A stretch of DNA of 64,000 nucleotides from positions 1 through 64,000 of the forward strand of contig JAAYEF010000021.1 in the NCBI GenBank assembly GCA_012728875.1, read 5' to 3'. Under the pieces are notes generated by a model. The model did no database searches and was not told the origin of the DNA. It saw only the letters and a list, made by a program, of their open reading frames with translations. Each line of letters starts with the position of its first letter. The first letter of the stretch is position 1. Position numbers and translations under genes: made by a program. Of this stretch, positions 37,311 through 44,828 are shown one piece after another. Origin of the DNA: Candidatus Cloacimonadota bacterium (lineage in GTDB: Bacteria; Cloacimonadota; Cloacimonadia; Cloacimonadales; Cloacimonadaceae).

Positions 37311-37670
37311 ATGGACATTAAAGTCGATTTGATCTGGTTACCCATAGATAGGGTGGCCTTACTGCTGCACAGAAACCTGAAGACGATCAGGAGAATGGTC
37401 GAGGCCGGGAAGCTGACCGCGCTCAAGCATCAGATACCTACCAAGAACGGTGCTACGATCAAGACCTTTATTCTGGCAACCGAAGAGATCATCCAGGCAG
37501 AATATGATAGGTTCAGAGATAGCCTGCAAAAGCCAGAACTCTACTTTGAGGAAGTGATAGAACTGGGAGTTCATTCTTATCCCAGTGTCTTTCTGGTCTA
37601 TTACGAGAATGACGGTGATCTGTCTGTTAAGACCAGCAAGAAATCAGGAGGTTCAGATGTATCCCTATAA
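37311..37670 (+). CDS. Small winged-helix protein of the Mu-like element
   Basis: The 119-residue product opens MDIKVDLIWLPIDRVALLLH followed by RNLKTIRRMVEAGKLTALKH. This is a helix-turn-helix of the kind found at the N-terminus of MuA transposases or in ner-like regulators, so it may be a detached DNA-binding subunit. ATG 37311 has AAGGA seven bases upstream. An upstream ATG at 37098 is in frame, but would place the repeated TGTCCAAG motifs inside the coding sequence in mixed frames, so I consider it less likely. The end overlaps the transposase start by 14 bases. Confidence 0.6.
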   Translation: MDIKVDLIWLPIDRVALLLHRNLKTIRRMVEAGKLTALKHQIPTKNGATIKTFILATEEIIQAEYDRFRDSLQKPELYFEEVIELGVHSYPSVFLVYYENDGDLSVKTSKKSGGSDVSL

Positions 37671-40206
37671 TGGCAGACCAACTGGTGAGTTCCTGAGAGA
37701 ATATCGGGATAAGCTAAACGAACTGCAAGAGCTGATGGAAAGCCAGGGGCTCAAGCTGCAGATCAAGGATGGAGGCAGGTGCATTGTACTTCCGGAAGTG
37801 AAAGCTGGATTGGGAGAGGCGGGTGCTGGTAGCAAGGATAGCTCAGATAACAGTTTCATGCTCGCCTACAGCCAGCAGTATAATGCCCAAGCCGACACCT
37901 CAGAAGATAATCTGGAGTCCGAAACAGTTTATGAGACCTATGATGACTACATGGAGTTTGAACGCAAGCTCACTTTGATCCATGAAGCCAGAGACAATGG
38001 TGTAGTGATCGACTTCTCCAGCGACTTTCTTGATCTGACTCCAGTAGAAGAGGAAAGGCTCCTGTATCGGGATGAAGCTCAACTCTATGGCAGATTCTGC
38101 CAAGAAGTTATGCGCAGACTATATGGAGCGGAGTCTAAGATTCTGGCTTGGAAGAGAATCACCAGTGACTATAACGGCAAGAGGCTGGTTCCGGAATTGT
38201 ACAACCTCAAAGGACCCAGAAAAGAAAGAGCGCTGCGGGAATGGCTACGGACCTACCATGAAACTAATCTCGATATGTATGCCTTGATCCACAAAAGCAA
38301 AGGCAAATTCAAAGAGCGCAAGATCAGTTATCAAGAACAGCAGTACCTACTGCATCTTCTGCTCAATCCCAATCGCATCAAGATCGGCTCTGCCATCACC
38401 AATCTCAAACAGATGAGCAAAAACGGGATCATTGAATCCCAGACCAATGAACGAACGCTCAGACGCTGGTGCGAGGAATGGGCTGCCAGACATCCGGCAG
38501 AGTGGTACCAAGCCAGAGATGGCAGTAAGTTTGTCTCTGAGAATGTCATAAAGAGCATCATGCGAGATGGCGGAAGCCTATCGGTGGGACAGGTGTGGGT
38601 GGCGGATGGACATACCCTCTCCTTCGATATCCTCAATCCTCAGACCGGAAGAGCCCAACGCATGACGATGATCATGGTGATGGACTGGGCAAGCAGGTAC
38701 CCGGTGGGTGCCTCACTCGCCTTTACCGAAGATAGCCAGCATATCCTCACTGCCTTCCGCAACGGCTTCATCAACTGCGCTCAGATCGCTGATAACAACA
38801 GTGGCACGATGGCAGTGCTGCCCAAGTATGTCTATCTGGATAATGGCAAGGCCTTCCGGGCTAAGATATTTCATGAGAGATGGGAAGATCATGACCTGAA
38901 CAAAGAACTGGGCGGCATCTTCCCCAGGCTCAATATCGGAGTAAGGTTCGCAGAGAGCTACAATGCCAAAGCCAAGATCATCGAACGCTTCTTCAAGACC
39001 TTCCAGGAGCAGTTTGAGCGGTTCATCACCACCTTTAGAGGAGCTTCGATAGACGATAAGCCCTCTGTCCTGCATAGAAACGAGGTCTGGGCTAAGAAGC
39101 TCTATACCGGTAAGCCGCCTACCATAGAGGAGACGATGCAGATGATCGCCTTCTACGTGAGATTCTGCTATGGTGAAACACCGCATACCTCACTCAATAG
39201 ACGCACTCCTTACGAAGTCTTCGGTGCAGCGAGGATAGCCGAGAGCCGCCAGATTGAGATCTCCAAACTGAACTTCCTGATGATGGCGATGGAGCGCAAG
39301 AACATCAGATCTGAAGGCATCAGGCTGGATAAGAAGGTCTATTGGCATCGGGAACTGGTTAATCATGTGGGACAGCCTTGTATCATCAGGTTCGACTACA
39401 GCGATGCCAGATGGATCGTGGTCTATGATAAGAACGACCAGTTCATCTGCCAGGCAGCCTTGAGAAAGACACAGCATCCGTTTATCGAAGTCTCGATGGA
39501 TCAGGCAGTCTCGCATAAGGAGCTGAACAAGGAGTACAAAGAGATCAAGGCTCTGAGGCGGGAGAAAGAACGCAGTGCCAAAAAGTGGGTGGTGAACTCA
39601 CAGAGGGCAGTTGATGCTTTGTTCAAGAACTCAAACGCCAGACAGGACAAGCTTGAGGATCAAGGAGCCGGAGCACTGTTCCATAGTCCTCCCCTGCTGG
39701 AAGCACCTCCCAAGGATAGCGATGAGATCATCGAGGAGATGACCAGAAAGATGATGTTGAGGCAGCCGAAGTATCCGGATATGCTGAGTCCGGATGAGCG
39801 GGAACAGCTTGAAGCTAAAGAGAAAGAGAGACTGGAAACTCAGGATAGAGAAAAGAGAATCCTGGAGGAAATCAAAGAGTCATTCGATCGGATCGGGCTA
39901 GAGTATCATCCTGACAGCGAAGAACCCTCAATTGAATTTGAAATGGCATTCAGTCAAACGGCAAGGGACTATTACGGATCTCAACAAAGGGCAATGGCAG
40001 AACAAGAAGCTTCAACTCAGGATGTAGCCCCTGCAACCGATGAGGGAAATCAAAACCTTACAGATAACAATCAAGACGAGGTTAATCTTGGGAATACCGA
40101 ATCAACTGAGGAAGAACATGATCAGGGTACACCTGCGAAGGAGCAGAACCCATTTGGACATCTTTCCAGAGATGAATACCTCAAGCGCATCGGAATAATC
40201 GATTAG
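37657..40206 (+). CDS. Mu-type DDE transposase (MuA-like)
   Basis: The 849-residue protein has an N-terminal DNA-binding portion and a retroviral-integrase-fold catalytic core. Catalytic residues are D317 (WVADGHTLSF), D395 (YLDNGKAFRA) and E443 (AKIIERFFKTFQE), followed by the PHTSLNRRTPYEVF motif and a Mu-C-terminal-like beta domain. The last 200 residues are charged, coiled-coil-prone and acidic, and could bind the partner ATPase. ATG 37657 has AGGAGG upstream. It is followed after nine bases by the MuB-like gene. Confidence 0.92.
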   Translation: MYPYNGRPTGEFLREYRDKLNELQELMESQGLKLQIKDGGRCIVLPEVKAGLGEAGAGSKDSSDNSFMLAYSQQYNAQADTSEDNLESETVYETYDDYMEFERKLTLIHEARDNGVVIDFSSDFLDLTPVEEERLLYRDEAQLYGRFCQEVMRRLYGAESKILAWKRITSDYNGKRLVPELYNLKGPRKERALREWLRTYHETNLDMYALIHKSKGKFKERKISYQEQQYLLHLLLNPNRIKIGSAITNLKQMSKNGIIESQTNERTLRRWCEEWAARHPAEWYQARDGSKFVSENVIKSIMRDGGSLSVGQVWVADGHTLSFDILNPQTGRAQRMTMIMVMDWASRYPVGASLAFTEDSQHILTAFRNGFINCAQIADNNSGTMAVLPKYVYLDNGKAFRAKIFHERWEDHDLNKELGGIFPRLNIGVRFAESYNAKAKIIERFFKTFQEQFERFITTFRGASIDDKPSVLHRNEVWAKKLYTGKPPTIEETMQMIAFYVRFCYGETPHTSLNRRTPYEVFGAARIAESRQIEISKLNFLMMAMERKNIRSEGIRLDKKVYWHRELVNHVGQPCIIRFDYSDARWIVVYDKNDQFICQAALRKTQHPFIEVSMDQAVSHKELNKEYKEIKALRREKERSAKKWVVNSQRAVDALFKNSNARQDKLEDQGAGALFHSPPLLEAPPKDSDEIIEEMTRKMMLRQPKYPDMLSPDEREQLEAKEKERLETQDREKRILEEIKESFDRIGLEYHPDSEEPSIEFEMAFSQTARDYYGSQQRAMAEQEASTQDVAPATDEGNQNLTDNNQDEVNLGNTESTEEEHDQGTPAKEQNPFGHLSRDEYLKRIGIID

Positions 40207-40215
40207 GAGGCGGTC

Positions 40216-40926
40216 ATGAAACAGGGAAAACTTGTCAGAACACAGAACGTTATCGCTGCCGATAAATGCATTGAATACCTACAAACTCGACCTAAGCTGG
40301 AGATGGTTGGGCTGGGACTCTTGTATGGAAAACCGGGGTTGGGCAAGACCACCTATGCCAGCCGGATAGCCTTCAGTCATGGCTATCTTTACCTTAGGCT
40401 GGAGGCAACCACTACACCCAAGGCGTTCGCCTCCAAGCTACTTTTAGCCCTATACAAGAGGTTTGGCATGGGAGAGTATATCCCATACGGTACAGCCAAT
40501 GACCTCTTTGTAATGTGCTTATCGCTTCTGGAAGATCATCCAGATACGATTATCGTGGTAGATGAGATTGACTACGCCTTTCGGCATCCGCAGCTCTTAG
40601 GTGCAATCCGAGATATTGTGGATGAGACCACTGCGATAGTAATCCTGGTCGGGATGCAAAATGCCAAGGATAAGCTGAATCAAATCAATGAGTATTACTT
40701 TGACCGATGCAACTTCTTTTATGAGTTCCAAGACCTGCCCAAGAAAGACATAGCCCAATTATGCAGCGAGATACTGGAAATCAAATTCCATCCGGATATT
40801 GTTGAATATGTGCATTTCCACTCCTGCGGAAACATCAGAAAAGCGATGAAGCTGATCCGCTCAGTGGAAGAGATAGGCAGATACAAAAACCTTGAAATAG
40901 TATCCCAAGCCGATCTGGATGATTGA
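40216..40926 (+). CDS. MuB-like AAA+ ATPase, target-DNA activator
   Basis: The 236-residue product has Walker A G38-T45 (YGKPGLGKTTYA), Walker B with D116-E117 (IIVVDEIDYA) and a sensor-like VILVGMQNA. It is shorter than Mu B (312 residues) and lacks the N-terminal HTH appendage, resembling the TniB/IstB-like helper ATPases. It probably delivers target DNA and stimulates the transposase. GGAGG lies upstream of the ATG. The following gene overlaps its end if the first ATG is used. Confidence 0.9.
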   Translation: MKQGKLVRTQNVIAADKCIEYLQTRPKLEMVGLGLLYGKPGLGKTTYASRIAFSHGYLYLRLEATTTPKAFASKLLLALYKRFGMGEYIPYGTANDLFVMCLSLLEDHPDTIIVVDEIDYAFRHPQLLGAIRDIVDETTAIVILVGMQNAKDKLNQINEYYFDRCNFFYEFQDLPKKDIAQLCSEILEIKFHPDIVEYVHFHSCGNIRKAMKLIRSVEEIGRYKNLEIVSQADLDD

Positions 40927-40933
40927 GGAACCC

Positions 40934-41425
40934 ATGACGGATAAAGAACTGATTTTCAACTTCATCAGTCAGTATGATAGACCTTTCAACGCGGAGGCTA
41001 TTGCTCAGATGACTAGTATCAGACTTGATGTCATAGAAACACAACTACCAGGGCTGCTCCAAAGCCAAGCAATCAAACAAATAGAAGATAATCCTCCCAT
41101 CTACGTCCGAACTAATCGCTATCAAGCCAGGATCGGCTATCAGCATTACAAAGGCTGGACTTTCAGTATAGCGGATGCCCATAGGCTCTTGGACATCATT
41201 GAAAAGGGTAGTTACAAATCCATCCGAGAGATTGCCCAAGCCACTGGGAAGTCAAGACAGTGGGTCTATATCTATCTGGAAGCACTGGCATCAATAGAGG
41301 TTGTTGACCTCAGGCAGCACACCTATGTGGTTATATCCCGTCAAAACCTGCCCAAGATCGGCAGAAAAGTCCAGAAAGGTATATTGGGACAACTTAGGAG
41401 TTTGAATCGGATTGGGGGGGTATAG
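40934..41425 (+). CDS. Helix-turn-helix protein, third gene of transposition module
   Basis: The 163-residue product has two predicted winged-helix segments: residues about 3-45 (MTDKELIFNFISQYDRPFNA then AEAIAQMTSI) and about 75-110 (RLLDIIEKGSYKSIREIAQA then TGKSRQWVYIYLEAL). No family was recognised. Its position after transposase and ATPase suggests a regulator or target-choice factor. ATG 40934 has GAGGA upstream; ATG 40919 in the same frame overlaps the preceding stop and is possible. Confidence 0.65.
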   Translation: MTDKELIFNFISQYDRPFNAEAIAQMTSIRLDVIETQLPGLLQSQAIKQIEDNPPIYVRTNRYQARIGYQHYKGWTFSIADAHRLLDIIEKGSYKSIREIAQATGKSRQWVYIYLEALASIEVVDLRQHTYVVISRQNLPKIGRKVQKGILGQLRSLNRIGGV

Positions 41426-41478
41426 AGTTATATAAAAAAGAAGAAATTTCATCACGCCAATACAAGACAAAAATATTT

Positions 41479-42045
41479 CTAGCATCCGTTCGATAATTCT
41501 CTAAAACTTATCAGGTTTTCTGATCCTGTTAGGTAAATCCGCTGGAATCTGTCTGATGTGTTATTCTTCCAATCATGGGGAGAATAATTGATGGGTCTTT
41601 TGACGCAAGGTTTTCTTTGAAACACGACAAATCTTTGTATTATATCAGGGCACATAATATGGTCTTGATGAAACTCAACAGCAAGAGCTTCACAGTACTC
41701 CATCAAACAAACAGAAGATCGAAACTGCTTAGAAGCGTTATTTGTTTTTTTAGATTTTAACTCGATGTAAAATAAGAAGCAGTTGTGTTTGTCCTCGGCA
41801 ATAAGGATATAATCACATCTTGATAATTCTCCCTTTCTTCCAAGGAGGAAGCTATTTTTTGGGATAAAACCATCAAGTTTTATGGCCAGACACGTTTCGG
41901 GGACATTTTTAATTGTGATTTTTTTTGTTTTAGCTTGACTTGCAGTTTCCTTAAGGCTAATGGTACGTCCAAAGGACGGATGTTCTTCAGTCTTTACAAT
42001 AATGTTAGGCACATAAATATTATGAATCAAATCTATAACACTCAT
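41479..42045 (-). CDS. PD-(D/E)XK-type nuclease-like protein
   Basis: The 188-residue product is not a family I recognise as a whole. Residues 77-100 read CDYILIAEDKHNCF then LFYIELKSKK, placing D78, E95 and K97 in the spacing and beta-strand context of the PD-(D/E)XK nuclease core. Its ATG overlaps the stop of the upstream ATPase gene by one base, so the two are co-translated. I infer a nuclease effector of a two-gene defence cassette. No catalytic assignment is certain without a structural model. Confidence 0.55.
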   Translation of the reverse strand: MSVIDLIHNIYVPNIIVKTEEHPSFGRTISLKETASQAKTKKITIKNVPETCLAIKLDGFIPKNSFLLGRKGELSRCDYILIAEDKHNCFLFYIELKSKKTNNASKQFRSSVCLMEYCEALAVEFHQDHIMCPDIIQRFVVFQRKPCVKRPINYSPHDWKNNTSDRFQRIYLTGSENLISFRELSNGC

Positions 42046-43430
42046 TAATCACACTCGTATAAAAGTTCATCTTGGATTTCGTTCATTACATCGATTGTAT
42101 TATCAAAGCTATCAAGTTCAAAGCCAAATTCTCCATTCTTAACTTTTAAGAAGGTGTTGCATTTAGTACGTCTAGTATTGCCCTCCAACAATACAGGCTG
42201 TAATGATGCAACATAGACGGATACACTCGCATCGTTTAACATTTGCATATCATTGTAACCGTATTTTTCACATAGATGAATTCGTTGTTCTTTGCGAACA
42301 TTCCTCATTAGTGAAAGGTTGTTGAGTTCTTTTACAATGTAATCACTATGTGTTGTAACATATACCTTGATGCCAATCTGCACTAACATCGCAAATAACT
42401 GCATTACCTTCCTTTGGTTTTCTGGATGGAGGTTTAACTCTGGTTCATCTATCATTAGTAAATCACCTTTTTCAGCTAAATGCTTCAAATAAATAGCCAA
42501 GTCTACTAAAGACCTAACAGAACTTGAGCTTTCATTAATTTTTAATCTCAACCTTTTATTAGTAATTGGAACATAGTACATTGAGTTTTTTGCGTATACT
42601 ACATCTCCACCCAAAATACTCATCATGAACTGGATTACATCTGGGTGTTCTTTAAATACATAGCTCTGAGATTTAATTGATTCTTTAACATTGCGAACGG
42701 AGTCCACTGCCCGATTAATTGGTATTGCATAATCTGTATTAACTTTTCGAAGAATCTCAAATGGATCTAGATTCCCCTCGCTATCTTTTAGTGTATCTAA
42801 AAGCCTGTTACGTGCGAAGTCAAGCTCAGCTTGAAAAATCTCTATGCCTGTTCTTTCAGCAACTAAAATCGCTGGATTCGGGAATGTGTTTTTAAAGATT
42901 ATTTTTTTTAACGCAAAACTTATTGACCTTTGCAGAACCCTGGATGGAATCTCGATTGAGCCCTTGTCTACAAGAAGTGAAATCGTAACAATATTACTAT
43001 TTGTATCCTTGTGGATTGAGAATAAGTTGACCTTCTTTGAGCCTGTTGTTTGATCGTAAGTGTCGAGAGGTTTTATGTCATTATTTGATAGAGCAATTCG
43101 TAATGTAGATCTAGTTAAGGACTCCTGATCAGAAGAAAACACTCTCTGAATCAGAGGATCAAACTTCTTGCATGCTACATCGACAAAGTGTTGTGCCTTG
43201 CGTACCAGTTCTGCAATCTGTATGATGACATTTCCAGACTCTAGAAGAGTACTTATTATTTCGTGATTAACTTCCAACTCATATGCCTCCCACCAGTATG
43301 ATAAGAATCCAAAAACTGCATAAGTAGCGTAGGTTTTCCCTGTATTATTCTTGCCGCACACTACTGTAATATCAGCCAGTTCTATGCTCGCGCAATGCAA
43401 AGCACCCAAGTTTCTTAGTTTAATGACCAT
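42045..43430 (-). CDS. ABC/OLD-like AAA ATPase
   Basis: The 461-residue protein has Walker A at G26-T33 (GKNNTGKT), a degenerate signature SSSSVRSLVD at about 301-310, Walker B with D328-E329 (LLMIDEPELNLHPENQ) and the switch H361 in VTTHSDY. This is the AAA_15/AAA_21 group found in OLD, RloA, AriA and similar defence proteins, but there is no TOPRIM domain. GGAGG precedes ATG 43430. A divergent promoter (TTGACA-16-AACAAT) lies upstream. Confidence 0.85.
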   Translation of the reverse strand: MVIKLRNLGALHCASIELADITVVCGKNNTGKTYATYAVFGFLSYWWEAYELEVNHEIISTLLESGNVIIQIAELVRKAQHFVDVACKKFDPLIQRVFSSDQESLTRSTLRIALSNNDIKPLDTYDQTTGSKKVNLFSIHKDTNSNIVTISLLVDKGSIEIPSRVLQRSISFALKKIIFKNTFPNPAILVAERTGIEIFQAELDFARNRLLDTLKDSEGNLDPFEILRKVNTDYAIPINRAVDSVRNVKESIKSQSYVFKEHPDVIQFMMSILGGDVVYAKNSMYYVPITNKRLRLKINESSSSVRSLVDLAIYLKHLAEKGDLLMIDEPELNLHPENQRKVMQLFAMLVQIGIKVYVTTHSDYIVKELNNLSLMRNVRKEQRIHLCEKYGYNDMQMLNDASVSVYVASLQPVLLEGNTRRTKCNTFLKVKNGEFGFELDSFDNTIDVMNEIQDELLYECD

Positions 43431-43484
43431 GTATCCTCCTAAACTTTTTTTAGCTTAGAATCTTTTTAGTATTATCATAATTAC

Positions 43485-43512
43485 ATTGTTTTTAGCCTTA
43501 GATATATGTCAA
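43485..43512 (-). promoter_or_regulatory. Promoter of the ATPase-nuclease pair
   Basis: On the minus strand TTGACA (complement of 43507-43512) and AACAAT (complement of 43485-43490) are 16 bp apart, placing the start about 50 bp before the ATPase gene. Confidence 0.5.
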
Positions 43513-43547
43513 GCAACAAATCAGAAGCCGTCACGTATTTTTCTACA

Positions 43548-43575
43548 TTGACATAAAATCCGCTCCCAATATACT
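43548..43575 (+). promoter_or_regulatory. Promoter of the HTH and defence operon
   Basis: A perfect TTGACA (43548-43553) and TATACT (43570-43575) are separated by 16 bp, about 80 bp before the HTH gene. It is back to back with the promoter on the other strand, so both cassettes share one control region. Confidence 0.6.
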
Positions 43576-43661
43576 TGGTTTTAGTCGATTTTATCCTGAT
43601 TTGTCATTATGATGTTTGAGGGATAACTTAATGCTATGAAGACTGTTACATAAGGAGCAAC

Positions 43662-43871
43662 ATGGAAGACAGGCTGTTATCTGTTGAAGACGTGAGACTC
43701 TATCTGGGAGTGAATAGAGATACTGTTTACAAGTGGGTAAACGAAAAAGGGTTGCCCGCGCTGAAGATTGGTCGGTTGTGGAAGTTTCGGAAAGCCGATG
43801 TGGACGAGTGGGTAAAGCAATTTGCGCACAAAAAACCTACTTATACAAAGCAAAGTAGAAACGGGCATTAG
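43662..43871 (+). CDS. Excisionase-family helix-turn-helix protein
   Basis: The 69-residue product is a single MerR-like/excisionase domain: LLSVEDVRLYLGVNRDTVYK, then WVNEKGLPALKIGRLWKFRK and DVDEWVKQ. Such proteins act as excisionases or local regulators. AAGGAG precedes the ATG. It lies 66 bp before the DUF4007 gene and may regulate the operon or belong to the mobile element. Confidence 0.85.
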   Translation: MEDRLLSVEDVRLYLGVNRDTVYKWVNEKGLPALKIGRLWKFRKADVDEWVKQFAHKKPTYTKQSRNGH

Positions 43872-43937
43872 CCTAGAATCTGATTAATCTGCATACTTAG
43901 AAAAGATAAAATGCTCAAGGCACGTAAATAAAGGGAT

Positions 43938-44828
43938 TTGATGAAGAACAGAAAACCAAAATTCTCAGGACACCAAACTTTTGTGACACGCTACGGATGG
44001 ATCGAGAAGGGATACAGATTTGTTATGGATGGCAGAATCTTTACCAGTCAGGATGCCATAGTGGAACTTGGGGTAGGCAAAAATATGGTGGAAAGCATCC
44101 GATATTGGGTTGAGCTTACAGGAGTAATAGAATCCGGAGCGCCAAGCGAATTTGGGACGAAACTGCTGGACGAAAAGACTGGTTGGGACCCGTATCTGGA
44201 AGATAACAATTCATACTGGCTACTACACTGGAAGCTAAACACCAATCCGGAGTTCGTCCATTCAGGAATGATTTTATACTCACATCTGCGAAAGCCTGAG
44301 TTTAATAAGAGGGATGTAGAGGATGCAGCTATTAGGCTTCTGGACATTCATGGCAAGAAGAGACCCGCAGATAGCATTTTGGCAAAAGACATTGATTGTT
44401 ATCTCAGAATGTATGCCGGGACCAGAGCGTCTCCCAGAAAGCAAAAGGATGAGCAGATAGGTAGCCCCTTCCAGGAGTTAAGCTTAATCCAATCTGTTAA
44501 TGACAGTGATCTCTATAGCTTCAATATTGGCAGCAAAAGCAATCTCGCTCCCGAGATCATTGGCTATGCTTTGTGGGACTATATGAACAGACAGAAAAAG
44601 ATAGCGATCACCATTAATGAAGCATTGTATCGGGAGTACAGCCCAGGGCAGCTATTCATGCTGGACGAGAATTCCATTGTGGAAGCCGTAGAACAGCTTA
44701 GCAATGAACCACAATGGGCAGAATCTTTTGGATTCAGCGAAGCGGCGGGAGTTGCCCTCATCCACTGCAATCTGGTGGATGGGAATGATCTTTTGAATCA
44801 TTATTACAAAAAGGCTGTGGAAGTATGA
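43938..44828 (+). CDS. DUF4007 family protein, copy 1
   Basis: The 296-residue product is a canonical DUF4007 protein: KFSGHQTFVTRYGWIEKGYR near the start, ELGVGKNMVESIRYWVELTG (about 42-61) and DPYLEDNNSYWLLHWKLNTN (about 86-105). The family recurs beside DndC-like sulfurtransferases in defence loci; its biochemical role is unknown, and the N-terminal part suggests DNA binding. The TGA overlaps the ATG of the giant ATPase (ATGA), so the pair is co-translated. Confidence 0.85.
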   Translation: MMKNRKPKFSGHQTFVTRYGWIEKGYRFVMDGRIFTSQDAIVELGVGKNMVESIRYWVELTGVIESGAPSEFGTKLLDEKTGWDPYLEDNNSYWLLHWKLNTNPEFVHSGMILYSHLRKPEFNKRDVEDAAIRLLDIHGKKRPADSILAKDIDCYLRMYAGTRASPRKQKDEQIGSPFQELSLIQSVNDSDLYSFNIGSKSNLAPEIIGYALWDYMNRQKKIAITINEALYREYSPGQLFMLDENSIVEAVEQLSNEPQWAESFGFSEAAGVALIHCNLVDGNDLLNHYYKKAVEV

